64,000 nucleotides of DNA, from NCBI RefSeq assembly GCF_000814475.1, contig NZ_JSVC01000008.1, forward strand, positions 1 through 64,000, in the 5' to 3' direction. The position numbers and the translations under genes were made by a program. A model generated the notes under the pieces. The model was not told the DNA's origin and did not search any database. It saw only the letters and a list, made by a program, of their open reading frames with translations. Positions 17,063-26,516 of the stretch are shown here, one piece after another. The DNA is from Flavihumibacter solisilvae (GTDB taxonomy: Bacteria > Bacteroidota > Bacteroidia > Chitinophagales > Chitinophagaceae). How positions within the stretch are numbered: the first letter of the stretch is position 1; each line of letters starts with the position of its first letter.

Positions 17063-19468
17063 ATGAAGCAAATTAAATTGATCACGCTACTGTTTGCCGG
17101 TGTCAGTCTCCAGGCGACGGCACAAAGTGTGGCTGCTGACTACCCCATCCAGCCCGTGCCGTTTACACAGGTACATTTACATGACCATTTCTGGGCGCCT
17201 AAGATCGCGGTCAATAATAAAGTGACGATCCCTTACACGCTGCAAAAGTGCAGGGAAACGGGCAGGATCGACAATTTCCTGAAGGCTGCCGGTAAAATGC
17301 CCGTCGGAAAGATTACGGAATATCCTTTTGATGACACAGACCTGTATAAACTTATTGAAGGGGCCTCTTATTCACTCCAGGTGGAACCAGACCCGCAAAT
17401 GGATCGAACACTCGATACCCTGATCAGCATTATAGCTGAGGCACAGGAGCCTGATGGCTACCTCTATACTTTTCGCACAATGAAGCCTGAAAAGCTTCAT
17501 CCCTGGATCAGCCCGAACAGGTGGGAAAAAGATCCCGATCTCAGCCATGAGCTGTATAATTCGGGACATCTCTATGAAGCCGCTGTGGCGCATTACCTGG
17601 CTACAGGGAAAAAATCCTTCCTGAATATAGCTATAAAAAATGCCGATCTGCTCGTAAAGGACTTCGGTCCGGGTAAAGCGGCTTATTTTCCAGGCCACCA
17701 GGTCGTGGAAATGGGCCTCGCCAGGATGTACCGCGTCACCGGCAAAAGGGAATACCTCGACCTTGCTAAATTCTTTCTTGATATAAGAGGTGATGGTAAA
17801 ATAAAAGGTGAAGAGTACAGCCAGTCGCACAAGATGGTAACCGACCAGCATGAAGCGGTCGGACATGCAGTACGCGCTGCCTACATGTATACAGGAATGG
17901 CGGACGTTGCAGCACTTACAGGTAACCGTGAGTATGTCAGCGCCATCAACGATATCTGGAAAGATGTGATGGAACACAAACTTTACCTCACTGGCGGTAT
18001 TGGTGCTACAGGTCATGGCGAAGCATTCGGCGCTGCATATGACCTTCCTAATATGTCAGCCTATGCTGAGACCTGCGCATCCATTGCAAATGTGTACTGG
18101 AACAGCCGGATGTTCCTGATGAACGGCGACGCACAATACATAGATGTAATGGAACGCATTCTGTATAATGGCCTTCTGTCTGGTATTTCGCTGAGTGGCG
18201 ATAAGTTTTTTTATCCTAACCCGCTGGCATCTATGGGACAACACCAGCGCAGCGCCTGGTTCAGTTGTGCCTGCTGTATTTCCAATATGACGAGGTTCAT
18301 GCCATCTGTTCCGGGTTATGTATACGCACAACGCGGGAACAGTATTTATGTGAATCTCTATGTGGCAAACAATGCAGAGATCAACCTTCCTGTAGGTAAA
18401 GTGGCCATTAGCCAGGAGACCGAGTATCCATGGAAAGGAAATGTTCGTTTACTGGTTATCCAGTCACCCGCTCAATCTTTCAACGTAATGATGCGCATTC
18501 CTGGCTGGGCGAAACAGGAAGCAGTACCCGGAAGTCTTTACGAATTCCTGCAAAAGCAAAAGCCTGCGATTGAAGTGAAGTTGAACGGCAAACCCGTTAC
18601 CTACACCATCGACAAGGGATATATTTCCCTGAATCGCAAATGGAAAAAAGGCGATCGTATCGACATCAGCCTGCCGATGGAAATTGAGAAGGTGCTTGCC
18701 AATGAGAAGGTGAAGGATGACCAACAACGTTATGCACTCCAGCGCGGTCCCCTGGTGTATTGTCTCGAAGGCGCAGATAATCTTGATAGTGCGGTTAGAA
18801 ACATCGTGGTTCCGCAGTCTGCAGAGTTTACTGCCAGCTTTGAACCTCAGCTGTTGAATGGAGTAATGGTGTTGCAGGCAAAAGGCACATCCACCAAAAG
18901 ACAAGTGAACAGCGACGCACTCATTCGTTCCTCACAAACTGTTAAGGCAATTCCTTATTACAGTTGGAACAACAGGGGCGCCGGAGAAATGGAAGTTTGG
19001 ATTCCTTATAATGAATCGGTGGCACAGCCAAAGCCGGCACCCACAATTGCTTCATTAAGCAAAGTGAGTTCTTCGCAACGCAACGCCAGGATGTTGAAAG
19101 GTATTAACGACCAGTATGATCCAAAAGATTCACAGGATCATAATTCAGTATACCTGCACTGGTGGCCAAAAAAGAATACGCTTGAATGGATCCAGTACGA
19201 TTTTGCACAATCCGGTAAAGTCAGTGAATCAACAGTGTACTGGTTTGATGATGCTCCGTTCGGCGGCTGCAGGCTTCCAAAATCATGGCGTGTTCTATAC
19301 CTTGACGGTGACCAGTGGAAACCTGTTGAAGTACTTGGCGATTATGAGCTGAGTAAGGATCGTTATAATACTGTACGGTTTAAACCCGTAGATACCAGGA
19401 GCCTCAGGCTCGAAATCCAATTGCCGGAAGAACATTCCAGCGGAATACATGAATGGATAGTGAAATGA
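17063..19468 (+). CDS. GH127 beta-L-arabinofuranosidase with C-terminal carbohydrate-binding-like domain
   Basis: Secreted or periplasmic glycosidase of 801 residues with a signal peptide (cleavage near ATA-QS, residue 21). The GH127 catalytic (alpha/alpha)6 domain contains the zinc-thiolate site: Glu336 and Cys338 in YAETCAS, and the paired Cys404-Cys405 in SCACCIS, one of which acts as nucleophile in characterised GH127 enzymes. The last 120 residues (IQYDFAQSGKVSESTVYW onward) look like a discoidin/F5-8-type binding domain. Characterised GH127 enzymes release L-arabinose from beta-L-arabinofuranosides linked to hydroxyproline. An earlier TTG start at 17018 was rejected: it lies inside the putative operator and spoils the signal peptide. 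The stop overlaps the start of the GH51 gene (ATGA). Confidence 0.9.
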   Translation: MKQIKLITLLFAGVSLQATAQSVAADYPIQPVPFTQVHLHDHFWAPKIAVNNKVTIPYTLQKCRETGRIDNFLKAAGKMPVGKITEYPFDDTDLYKLIEGASYSLQVEPDPQMDRTLDTLISIIAEAQEPDGYLYTFRTMKPEKLHPWISPNRWEKDPDLSHELYNSGHLYEAAVAHYLATGKKSFLNIAIKNADLLVKDFGPGKAAYFPGHQVVEMGLARMYRVTGKREYLDLAKFFLDIRGDGKIKGEEYSQSHKMVTDQHEAVGHAVRAAYMYTGMADVAALTGNREYVSAINDIWKDVMEHKLYLTGGIGATGHGEAFGAAYDLPNMSAYAETCASIANVYWNSRMFLMNGDAQYIDVMERILYNGLLSGISLSGDKFFYPNPLASMGQHQRSAWFSCACCISNMTRFMPSVPGYVYAQRGNSIYVNLYVANNAEINLPVGKVAISQETEYPWKGNVRLLVIQSPAQSFNVMMRIPGWAKQEAVPGSLYEFLQKQKPAIEVKLNGKPVTYTIDKGYISLNRKWKKGDRIDISLPMEIEKVLANEKVKDDQQRYALQRGPLVYCLEGADNLDSAVRNIVVPQSAEFTASFEPQLLNGVMVLQAKGTSTKRQVNSDALIRSSQTVKAIPYYSWNNRGAGEMEVWIPYNESVAQPKPAPTIASLSKVSSSQRNARMLKGINDQYDPKDSQDHNSVYLHWWPKKNTLEWIQYDFAQSGKVSESTVYWFDDAPFGGCRLPKSWRVLYLDGDQWKPVEVLGDYELSKDRYNTVRFKPVDTRSLRLEIQLPEEHSSGIHEWIVK

Positions 19469-22008
19469 AAAGGCTCTCCGGCTTTATTATAACATTTCTT
19501 TTTCTCACGAATGCTTTCGGGCAAAGAGAAGCCACGCTCTCCATTGATACGAGGCAGGTGAAGAATACGGTGTCTAAACAACTCCATGGCATTTTCTTTG
19601 AAGAGATCAGCCATGCCGGCGATGGTGGCCTGTATGCTGAAATGATCAGGAACAGGGGATTCGAAGACAACCGCCTGCCTGCAGGAACGCAGCTGGCTGA
19701 TGGTCACCTGGTACCGCGGCGCACTCCCCACTATAATATGAATGGAAAAGTGAGCGACTGGACAATGCCCTGGGAAGACCAGGGACAATGGCCCGGTTGG
19801 AAGCTGGAACAGTCACCCGCATCAGATATTTCTTTGTCGCTGTCAACCTTTGACCCGCTGAACGCGGCTACTTCTCAATCTCTGCAAATCAAGGTTAGTC
19901 GGTTGAATGGCGCACATAACCAACTGGTTAATGATGGATACTGGGGAATGGGAATTGAGAAGGCTGCCGTGTATAACCTTAGCTTTTATGTTTCCAATGT
20001 CAACTATAAAGGCCCTGTTGCGGTTAGCCTTCAGTCGAAGAGTGGCAAAATACTGGCGACGCACAGCTTTCAGCCGGAGCAAAGCGGAAAGTGGACAAAG
20101 TACTCCGCAAAATTACTAGCACAGGAATCTGATGACTCAGCAAGGCTGGCGATCACATTTCTTTCAACCGGTACATTTAAGTTGGATTTTGTTTCCTTGT
20201 TTCCCGCCGAAACTTTTCGCAATCGCCCGAATGGTTTAAGGAAAGATCTTGCCCGGTTTATTGCCGACCTTAAACCTGCATTCGTAAGGTGGCCAGGCGG
20301 CTGCTATGTCGAAGGTATCAATGTGGAAAGCGCACCAAACTGGAAACGTACCCTGGGTCCGTTGGAAAGCCGGCCGGGTACTTTCAGTGTATGGGGTTAC
20401 TGGAGCACGGACGGATTTGGTTATCATGAGTATCTCCAGTTTTGCGAAGACATTGGCGCAGCGGCGCTGTATGTTTTTAACGCTGGCGTCAGCTGTGAAT
20501 TCAGAAGTGGCGAGTTTGTCCCCGATGACTCCCTGCAACCTGTAATTGACGATGTACTGGATGCGATCGAATATGCCATTGGCCCCGTCAATTCAAGGTT
20601 CGGTAGTTTAAGGGCAGCAAACGGTCACCCTGCACCATTTCCACTGAAATACATAGAAGTCGGCAATGAACAACATGGACCCTGGTATGCAAAGCGGTAC
20701 AATCGTTTCCATGATGCGATAAAGCTGAAATATCCGGGGCTGACAATTATCTCCAGCATGGGTATCGGTGATATCAACCGGTGGACTCTCGACAGCATCC
20801 GCGTAACGGATATGGCAGATGAACACGCTTACAAAGCTGCCTTCTGGTCATTCAACAACTTTGATCATTTCGATAACTATAAAAGAGGCAACCATGAAGT
20901 TTATGTAGGTGAATATGCTACGAATGCAGGTGTGGGTCATGGCAACATGCTCGCGGCAATGAATGACGCGGCATATATAATGGGAATGGAGAATAATGGC
21001 GACCTGGTAAAAATGAGCAGTTATGCTCCCTTGCTGGAAAATGTTAACTCCCGCCACTGGCCCGTGAACCTTGTCCGTTTCAATAGCAGTAATAGTTTTG
21101 CCCGGATTTCTTATTATACAATCAAATTGTTCAGTGACCATCGGCCAGACGAAAACCTGCAGACTAAATTGACGATAATACCGCCAAAAACAGCGACTGC
21201 AGTTTTCGGCGGCGGCATCGGTCTTGCTACATGGGATACGCAAACTGAGTACAAGGACCTCGAAGTTATCCAAAACGGCAAGATGGTATACCGAAGCGAT
21301 TTCAGCAATAGGGAATCGGAATGGCTGAAACTTTCAGGAACCTGGAAAACCAGCGAAGGGGGCTTCAGTCAATCAGCCGAAGGCGCACAACTGACTGCTC
21401 TTTTAAAGGACCACAGGTTCGATTCTTATACATTGAAACTTAAGGGTAGAAAGCTTTCCGGATACAATGCTTTTATCATTCCATTTGCAGTAAAGGACGC
21501 CAGGAATTACCTGAGAGTGCATATAGGTTCCTATGTAAACAAGAATGCAGTGTTTGAATTTGTTTCTGATGGTGCGGTTGCCAACCTGAGCAAATCAGTA
21601 AAACTTGCTGAGCCGATCGAGGCAGGCCGATGGTACGATATCCGGATCGAAGTGGGAAAAGAAAAGGTCGATGTTTTCCTTGATGACAAAATGCTGATGA
21701 GTTATAGCCAGCAAGAGCGTATAATTGCGATTGCGGGCCGGGATACAGCTAATGGTGACATCATAGTGAAAGTGGTGAATGCCGAAGATGAACCGTTCAA
21801 TTTATCCCTGGAATTAAAAGGTATTCCACCGGGCTCCTTTAACAGTGTTGATACTTACACCATTACAACAGGTAAACTATCGGAAAACAGTTTTGATCAG
21901 CCTGCCCGTTATATACCGGTGAAAAAGCTGGTAAGATTCTCTTACCGTAATCCATCACTCAAGGTAACACCGAACTCCATAACACTATTGCGGTTCAGAT
22001 CTCCTTAA
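19465..22008 (+). CDS. GH51 alpha-L-arabinofuranosidase
   Basis: An 847-residue secreted exo-enzyme that removes alpha-L-arabinofuranosyl residues. It has a signal peptide (to about AFGQ), a CBM-like beta-sandwich insertion at about 105-245, and a GH51 (beta/alpha)8 barrel. The acid/base is Glu402 in EVGNEQHGPWY and the nucleophile is Glu483 in VYVGEYAT. After the barrel there is a concanavalin-like domain (about 585-740) before the final beta-sandwich. Its start forms an ATGA overlap with the GH127 stop, so the two are translationally coupled; a start four codons earlier is less likely. Coupling of alpha- and beta-specific arabinofuranosidases fits glycans carrying both linkages, as in extensin arabinans. 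The stop overlaps that of the convergent AraC gene. Confidence 0.93.
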   Translation: MKRLSGFIITFLFLTNAFGQREATLSIDTRQVKNTVSKQLHGIFFEEISHAGDGGLYAEMIRNRGFEDNRLPAGTQLADGHLVPRRTPHYNMNGKVSDWTMPWEDQGQWPGWKLEQSPASDISLSLSTFDPLNAATSQSLQIKVSRLNGAHNQLVNDGYWGMGIEKAAVYNLSFYVSNVNYKGPVAVSLQSKSGKILATHSFQPEQSGKWTKYSAKLLAQESDDSARLAITFLSTGTFKLDFVSLFPAETFRNRPNGLRKDLARFIADLKPAFVRWPGGCYVEGINVESAPNWKRTLGPLESRPGTFSVWGYWSTDGFGYHEYLQFCEDIGAAALYVFNAGVSCEFRSGEFVPDDSLQPVIDDVLDAIEYAIGPVNSRFGSLRAANGHPAPFPLKYIEVGNEQHGPWYAKRYNRFHDAIKLKYPGLTIISSMGIGDINRWTLDSIRVTDMADEHAYKAAFWSFNNFDHFDNYKRGNHEVYVGEYATNAGVGHGNMLAAMNDAAYIMGMENNGDLVKMSSYAPLLENVNSRHWPVNLVRFNSSNSFARISYYTIKLFSDHRPDENLQTKLTIIPPKTATAVFGGGIGLATWDTQTEYKDLEVIQNGKMVYRSDFSNRESEWLKLSGTWKTSEGGFSQSAEGAQLTALLKDHRFDSYTLKLKGRKLSGYNAFIIPFAVKDARNYLRVHIGSYVNKNAVFEFVSDGAVANLSKSVKLAEPIEAGRWYDIRIEVGKEKVDVFLDDKMLMSYSQQERIIAIAGRDTANGDIIVKVVNAEDEPFNLSLELKGIPPGSFNSVDTYTITTGKLSENSFDQPARYIPVKKLVRFSYRNPSLKVTPNSITLLRFRSP

Positions 22009-22898
22009 GAAGCAACAGCGTCGTATGCATTGTGGTAATATTTGTCCATATAATCACTCGGTGATTTCCCGATGATTGTTTTGAACACGCGGTTGAAATT
22101 TGTGATACTGTTGAATCCACATGTGTATGCGATTGTGGAAATACTTTCAAAGCCGCCATCTGTCAGCTTTTTACAGGCTTCGTTGATCCGCACTTCATTC
22201 AGGAAGGAAACAAATGTGTGGCGGGTTCTTTTTTTGAAATACCTGCAAAACGCCTGGGGCGTCATGTGCGCCTGTTTGGCAACATCTTCCAGCGTGATCT
22301 GCTGGGCATAATTCTGCATTATGAAATTGTAAATATTTCCGAGCCTGATTCCTTCATGTTCACTTACAGATGCCATTTCGGATACACTTGCCAGTTCCTG
22401 CAGGTCAGATACGGCAGATAATTGCTTCATCATCTCCAGGAAAGTAACAAGTTGTTCAACACCATTCTGTTCACTGATTTTTACCATGAACCTCGAGATC
22501 TCATCAACCTGCGATTCAGGCAGCTTGAAACCCCTGCTGTGTTTATTGAGGAAACTCTTGATCGATTTGATTTCGGCAAGTTCGAAGATGTGCTGAAGCT
22601 TGCCGTTTGGATTGAAAAATATGGTCATTGCCTGGATGCTCTTCCTGTTACCTGCCTCAAAATATCCTGCTTCACTTTTGAAAACATGCGGCTGGTTCGC
22701 TCCAATACAATAAATCTCACTTGGACGGAAGGGAAACATATTGTTGTCCACCACAAGGGTGCCTTCTCCTCTCTGGATCCATGTCAGCTGCATTTCATCA
22801 TGGCGATGCAAATGCGGATAAAAGTAGGGGAGAACATCCTTCTGCGCTATTATATTCTTCTCGCCCGGAACCGGGATCGTAAACTGCAAAACTTTCAT
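22005..22898 (-). CDS. AraC-family transcriptional regulator with cupin sensor
   Basis: A 297-residue regulator. The N-terminal 90 residues form a cupin-type ligand-binding domain (HLHRHDEMQLTWIQRGEG, with the metal/sugar-site His pattern). The C-terminal 100 residues form two helix-turn-helix motifs of the AraC/XylS type (ITLEDVAKQAHMTPQAFCRYFKK and ISTIAYTCGFNSITNFNRVFK). It is divergent from the GH146-type gene and convergent with the GH127-GH51 operon, so local control of arabinoside use is likely. Three GG(T)TAAAAT direct repeats in the divergent region (22977-23013) are candidate binding sites. The effector is not visible. Confidence 0.92.
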   Translation of the reverse strand: MKVLQFTIPVPGEKNIIAQKDVLPYFYPHLHRHDEMQLTWIQRGEGTLVVDNNMFPFRPSEIYCIGANQPHVFKSEAGYFEAGNRKSIQAMTIFFNPNGKLQHIFELAEIKSIKSFLNKHSRGFKLPESQVDEISRFMVKISEQNGVEQLVTFLEMMKQLSAVSDLQELASVSEMASVSEHEGIRLGNIYNFIMQNYAQQITLEDVAKQAHMTPQAFCRYFKKRTRHTFVSFLNEVRINEACKKLTDGGFESISTIAYTCGFNSITNFNRVFKTIIGKSPSDYMDKYYHNAYDAVAS

Positions 22899-22976
22899 AA
22901 TAGTTGGTGTTGGTGATGTGTATGGACATTTAAATTACTTCTATTCTAATAATTTACCATCAGCATGTCAATATCG

Positions 22977-23013
22977 GGTAAAATCAGGTTAAAATATTGG
23001 AAGCGGTTAAAAT
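22977..23013 (+). promoter_or_regulatory. Three direct repeats, candidate AraC-protein binding sites
   Basis: GGTAAAAT at 22977-22984, GGTTAAAAT at 22987-22995 and GGTTAAAAT at 23005-23013, all on one strand, in the gap between the AraC gene and the GH146-type gene. AraC-family proteins bind direct repeats. Starts are spaced 10 and 18 bases apart, so the second and third repeats are on nearly the same helical face only if allowance is made for imperfect spacing. Confidence 0.4.
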
Positions 23014-23038
23014 CCTGAAAGTATCCGCTAATATCCCG

Positions 23039-23090
23039 TTTACATAATGAGAACCAGCAGGATATCTTTAAATGTAAAAATAACATTTAA
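23039..23090 (+). promoter_or_regulatory. Promoter and palindromic operator of GH146-type gene
   Basis: TTTA at 23039-23042 and TATCTTTA at 23063-23070, 20 bases apart, fit the Bacteroidota -33/-7 pattern with one mismatch each. Overlapping the -7 is the perfect inverted repeat TTAAATGT (23068-23075), seven bases, ACATTTAA (23083-23090), the best copy of the motif shared with susC and GH127. The overlap suggests steric repression. It ends 21 bases before the start codon. Confidence 0.6.
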
Positions 23091-23111
23091 TATTTCCAAC
23101 CCGGTTCTGCC

Positions 23112-25472
23112 ATGAAAAAAGTCCTCCTGCTGGTCACTGCTGTTATTTCTGCAGCCCTTGCTGTACATTCACAATCCTATTTCCCGGTAAAGGGGAAATC
23201 GAAAATGGTAGTGAAAGAATCCGTGCCTGTAAGGGCATTCACTATACCGCTCGAAAAGGTCCGTTTGCATGAAGGTCCATTTCAGCAGGCGCGGGAAGCA
23301 GATACAAAGTGGCTCGCTACAATTGAACCCGACAGGCTACTGGCAGATTTCAGGAAACATGCCGGTTTACAGGCCAGGGGAGAAAGATATGGTGGCTGGG
23401 AATCTTCAGGGCTTGCAGGGCATTCACTTGGACATTACCTGAGTGCCATTTCAATGGAATATGCAGTTTCAAATGACAAGCGCTTCCTCGAAAAGGTAAA
23501 CTATATCGTAGATGAGCTCGCCGAATGCCAGCCGAAACGCAATGGTTACCTGGGTGCTATTCCGAAAGAAGATAGCATGTGGGCAGAAGTTAAAAACGGG
23601 AATATCCGCTCAAGGGGCTTTGACCTGAACGGTGCATGGTCACCCTGGTATACAGTACATAAGATCATGGCAGGTTTACTGGATGCTTACCTGTATTGCA
23701 ACAATAGCAAGGCATTGGACATGCAGGAGAAATTTGCGGTGTGGACAGAAGATCTGCTGGCCGGTTTACCCGATTCACTTGTCCAGAAAATGCTGTTGTG
23801 TGAGTATGGTGGAATGAATGAGACGCTTGTGAATACTTATGCGCTAACAAACAATAAACGCTTCCTGGACCTGTCTTACAAATTCCATGACCGGAAGATC
23901 CTGGACTCGCTGGCGATGCAGCACGATATCCTGCCGGGTAAACATTCCAATACGCAGATCCCCAAAGTGATCGGGTGCATCCGCCGGTACCAGCTCACTG
24001 GTAGCGAGCAGGATAGGTCAACCGCCACTTTTTTCTGGAACACCGTTGTTAACCAGCACACTTACGCACCTGGAGGAAACAGCAACTATGAATATTTCGG
24101 TCCGGCTGCAAAACTCAGCGAAACACTTACCGATAATACCATGGAGACATGCAACACCTATAACATGCTGAAACTGACAAAGCATCTATATGCGTTAGAC
24201 CCGCGTGCATCGTACTTCGATTTCTATGAACGTGCATTATACAATCACATACTTGCTTCCCAGCACGACGGAGATGGCATGATGTGCTATTTTGTTCCGC
24301 TACGGATGGGAGGTAAAAAGAGATTCAGCAATCCCTATAATACTTTCACCTGCTGTGTCGGCTCAGGGATGGAAAATCACGTGAAGTATGGGGAAGGCAT
24401 CTATGCCACTGATCGTGACGGCAACCTGTTTGTAAACCTGTTCATAGCTAGCGAACTTGATTTTACAGAACAGGGTGCAAAGGTTGAATTAACAACAAAG
24501 TTGCCGCAGGATGACCAGGTAGAACTGAAGCTGTCCATGAAAAAGCCAAAGACTTACAGCATCAGGGTCAGGCGTCCGCATTGGGCCGGCAGGGAGCTGG
24601 TCCTGTCAGTAAATGGCGAAACGATTCCCGCGGTAACTGATGACCAGGGATATATTTCTTTAAAGCGAAAGTGGAAGGATGGCGACCGGATTTCGCTGAC
24701 ATTGCCTATGGATCTTTATTCATCACCCATGCCCGACAACCCGTCGCGCCAGGCCTTCTTTTACGGGCCGGTTACACTTGCAGGAGTATTCGGGAACAGG
24801 GAACCTGAACCGGTTTCCGGAATCCCGGTGATCGTATCCGGCAATGTGCAACCCGCATCATGGTTGAAGAAATCAACTGCAGATTCCCTCGTATTCACGT
24901 CAGTAAATGCCGGCGTGCCATCGCAGGTAGTGTTCAGGCCCTTCCACGAGATCAACGACGACTTTTACAGTGTATATTTTGATGTGTTTACCCCGGAAGC
25001 CTGGAAAGCCGAGCAAGTAAAGTATGAATCGGCACGCCGGGAACAAAGGCGAATCGATTCCCTTACGGTCGATAACCTGAGGGTTGGAGAAATGCAACCG
25101 GAGAGGGATCACGAATTTTCAGGCGAGGAAATGTTTACAGGTGAAACGCATGGCCGTAAATGGCGCTCCACCCGTAATGGTGGAAGCATGCGCTTTGAAA
25201 TGGCACTCCGCGCCGATGCAGGGCATGCCCTAATGCTTACTTATTGGGGAATGGATAACAGGGGAAGGATGTTTGACATTTTTGTTGATGATGTCCTCGT
25301 GGCAACTGAAGACCTGAACAAATACAAGGGCAGCCGTTTCTATGACATTTCCTACCCGATACCGGCTGGCATTACAAATGGAAAACAAAAAGTGACTGTG
25401 CAGTTAAAACCCAGGCCTAATAACAGCGTTGGTCCGGTATATGGAAATATAAGGATGATGCTGCTGCCCTAA
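23112..25472 (+). CDS. GH146-type (DUF1680) beta-L-arabinofuranosidase
   Basis: A 786-residue secreted enzyme with signal peptide (cleavage near VHS-QS). The N-terminal core has GWESSGLAGHSLGHYLSA (96-112), characteristic of the DUF1680 branch that became family GH146, distinct from the GH127 gene at 17063. The zinc/thiolate residues are conserved: Glu345 and Cys347 in METCNTY and Cys414-Cys415 in TFTCCVG. A C-terminal extension (about 560-786) contains jelly-roll-like accessory domains common in GH146 proteins. Predicted to cleave beta-L-arabinofuranosides. It stands alone behind its own operator and promoter and ends directly against the convergent KAS III gene. Assignment between GH127 and GH146 needs a profile search. 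Confidence 0.85.
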   Translation: MKKVLLLVTAVISAALAVHSQSYFPVKGKSKMVVKESVPVRAFTIPLEKVRLHEGPFQQAREADTKWLATIEPDRLLADFRKHAGLQARGERYGGWESSGLAGHSLGHYLSAISMEYAVSNDKRFLEKVNYIVDELAECQPKRNGYLGAIPKEDSMWAEVKNGNIRSRGFDLNGAWSPWYTVHKIMAGLLDAYLYCNNSKALDMQEKFAVWTEDLLAGLPDSLVQKMLLCEYGGMNETLVNTYALTNNKRFLDLSYKFHDRKILDSLAMQHDILPGKHSNTQIPKVIGCIRRYQLTGSEQDRSTATFFWNTVVNQHTYAPGGNSNYEYFGPAAKLSETLTDNTMETCNTYNMLKLTKHLYALDPRASYFDFYERALYNHILASQHDGDGMMCYFVPLRMGGKKRFSNPYNTFTCCVGSGMENHVKYGEGIYATDRDGNLFVNLFIASELDFTEQGAKVELTTKLPQDDQVELKLSMKKPKTYSIRVRRPHWAGRELVLSVNGETIPAVTDDQGYISLKRKWKDGDRISLTLPMDLYSSPMPDNPSRQAFFYGPVTLAGVFGNREPEPVSGIPVIVSGNVQPASWLKKSTADSLVFTSVNAGVPSQVVFRPFHEINDDFYSVYFDVFTPEAWKAEQVKYESARREQRRIDSLTVDNLRVGEMQPERDHEFSGEEMFTGETHGRKWRSTRNGGSMRFEMALRADAGHALMLTYWGMDNRGRMFDIFVDDVLVATEDLNKYKGSRFYDISYPIPAGITNGKQKVTVQLKPRPNNSVGPVYGNIRMMLLP

Positions 25473-26516
25473 TCACCACCTGATCAAAGCACTTGCCCAG
25501 GTAAGGCCACTGCCGAATGCTGCAAGGCAAACAAGGTCGCCCTGCCTGATCCTGCCGGTTTCCCAGGCCTCGCAGAGGGCTATGGGAACTGATGCAGCGG
25601 TCGTATTGCCATACTTCTGGATGTTATTGAAGACTTTGTCATCGCTAAGGCCCAGTTTCTGTTGCACAAACTGCGCGATCCGCAGGTTGGCCTGGTGGGG
25701 AATTAACATGTCAAGATCGGATGGCTTCAGATTGTTCGCTTCAAGCGCTTCCATCACAACTTCCGGAAATTTGATCACGGCTTTTTTGAACACATTCGGT
25801 CCATCCATATAAGGGAAGTTCTGTCCGCTGTCGATCATTTCGTGACTCATGAACATGTCGCCAACGCCAGCTTCGCTGAATTGCGCATAATCACCCCAGT
25901 GGTTTGCATGGGTACCTGGGTTGTACATCGCCAGTATCTCAGCACTTTCTCCGTCGCTGTGAAGATGCGTGCTCAGGATTCCGCTGTTTTCATCGGTTGT
26001 GGGCTGCATTACAATGGCCCCGGCCCCATCGCCAAAGATCACGGCGACGTTTCTGCCCCGCGTACTGAAATCAAGGCCAAAGGAATGTTTCTCACTGCCG
26101 ATAACAAGGATGTTTTTGTACATTCCTGATTTGATGAACTGGTCCGCAACGGAAACGGCATAAACAAACCCGCTGCATTGGTTCCGGATGTCGAGTGCAC
26201 CTACCTCCTTCATTTTCATGGCACGTTGTACAAGCACTCCGCAGCCCGGAAAGTAATAGTCGGGCGACAAAGTCGCGAAAATGATAAAGTCAATGTCTGC
26301 GGGAGTTATGCCTGCTCTTTCAATTGCAATCTTTGCAGCTTCAACACCCATGGTGGTCGTAGTTTCACCCGTCCGTTTCGCGAATCTTCTTTCCTTTATG
26401 CCGGTGCGTTCCTGGATCCACTCATCACTGGTGTCCATGTATTGCGTAAGGTCATTATTGGAAACTATATTTTCAGGTACGTACATTCCGATCCCTGCGA
26501 TCCTGGAGCGAAGCAT
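25473..26516 (-). CDS. 3-oxoacyl-ACP synthase III (KAS III)
   Basis: A 347-residue condensing enzyme of the FabH family. The catalytic triad is visible: Cys114 in DIRNQCSGF, His274 in IPHQANLRI and Asn304 in YGNTTAAS. The N-terminus carries SDEWIQERTGIKERR, a FabH hallmark. It would start fatty acid or related acyl chains by condensing acetyl-CoA (or a branched primer) with malonyl-ACP. It is encoded alone, back to back with the GH146-type gene with no space between stop codons. Bacteroidota often carry several KAS III paralogues, so this need not be the essential fabH. Confidence 0.92.
   Translation of the reverse strand: MLRSRIAGIGMYVPENIVSNNDLTQYMDTSDEWIQERTGIKERRFAKRTGETTTTMGVEAAKIAIERAGITPADIDFIIFATLSPDYYFPGCGVLVQRAMKMKEVGALDIRNQCSGFVYAVSVADQFIKSGMYKNILVIGSEKHSFGLDFSTRGRNVAVIFGDGAGAIVMQPTTDENSGILSTHLHSDGESAEILAMYNPGTHANHWGDYAQFSEAGVGDMFMSHEMIDSGQNFPYMDGPNVFKKAVIKFPEVVMEALEANNLKPSDLDMLIPHQANLRIAQFVQQKLGLSDDKVFNNIQKYGNTTAASVPIALCEAWETGRIRQGDLVCLAAFGSGLTWASALIRW

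Noticed and set aside
22926-22933. Single ACATTTAA half-site near the AraC start
   Set aside because: There is no partner TTAAATGT at the seven-base spacing. The best upstream partner has six-base spacing and poor match.
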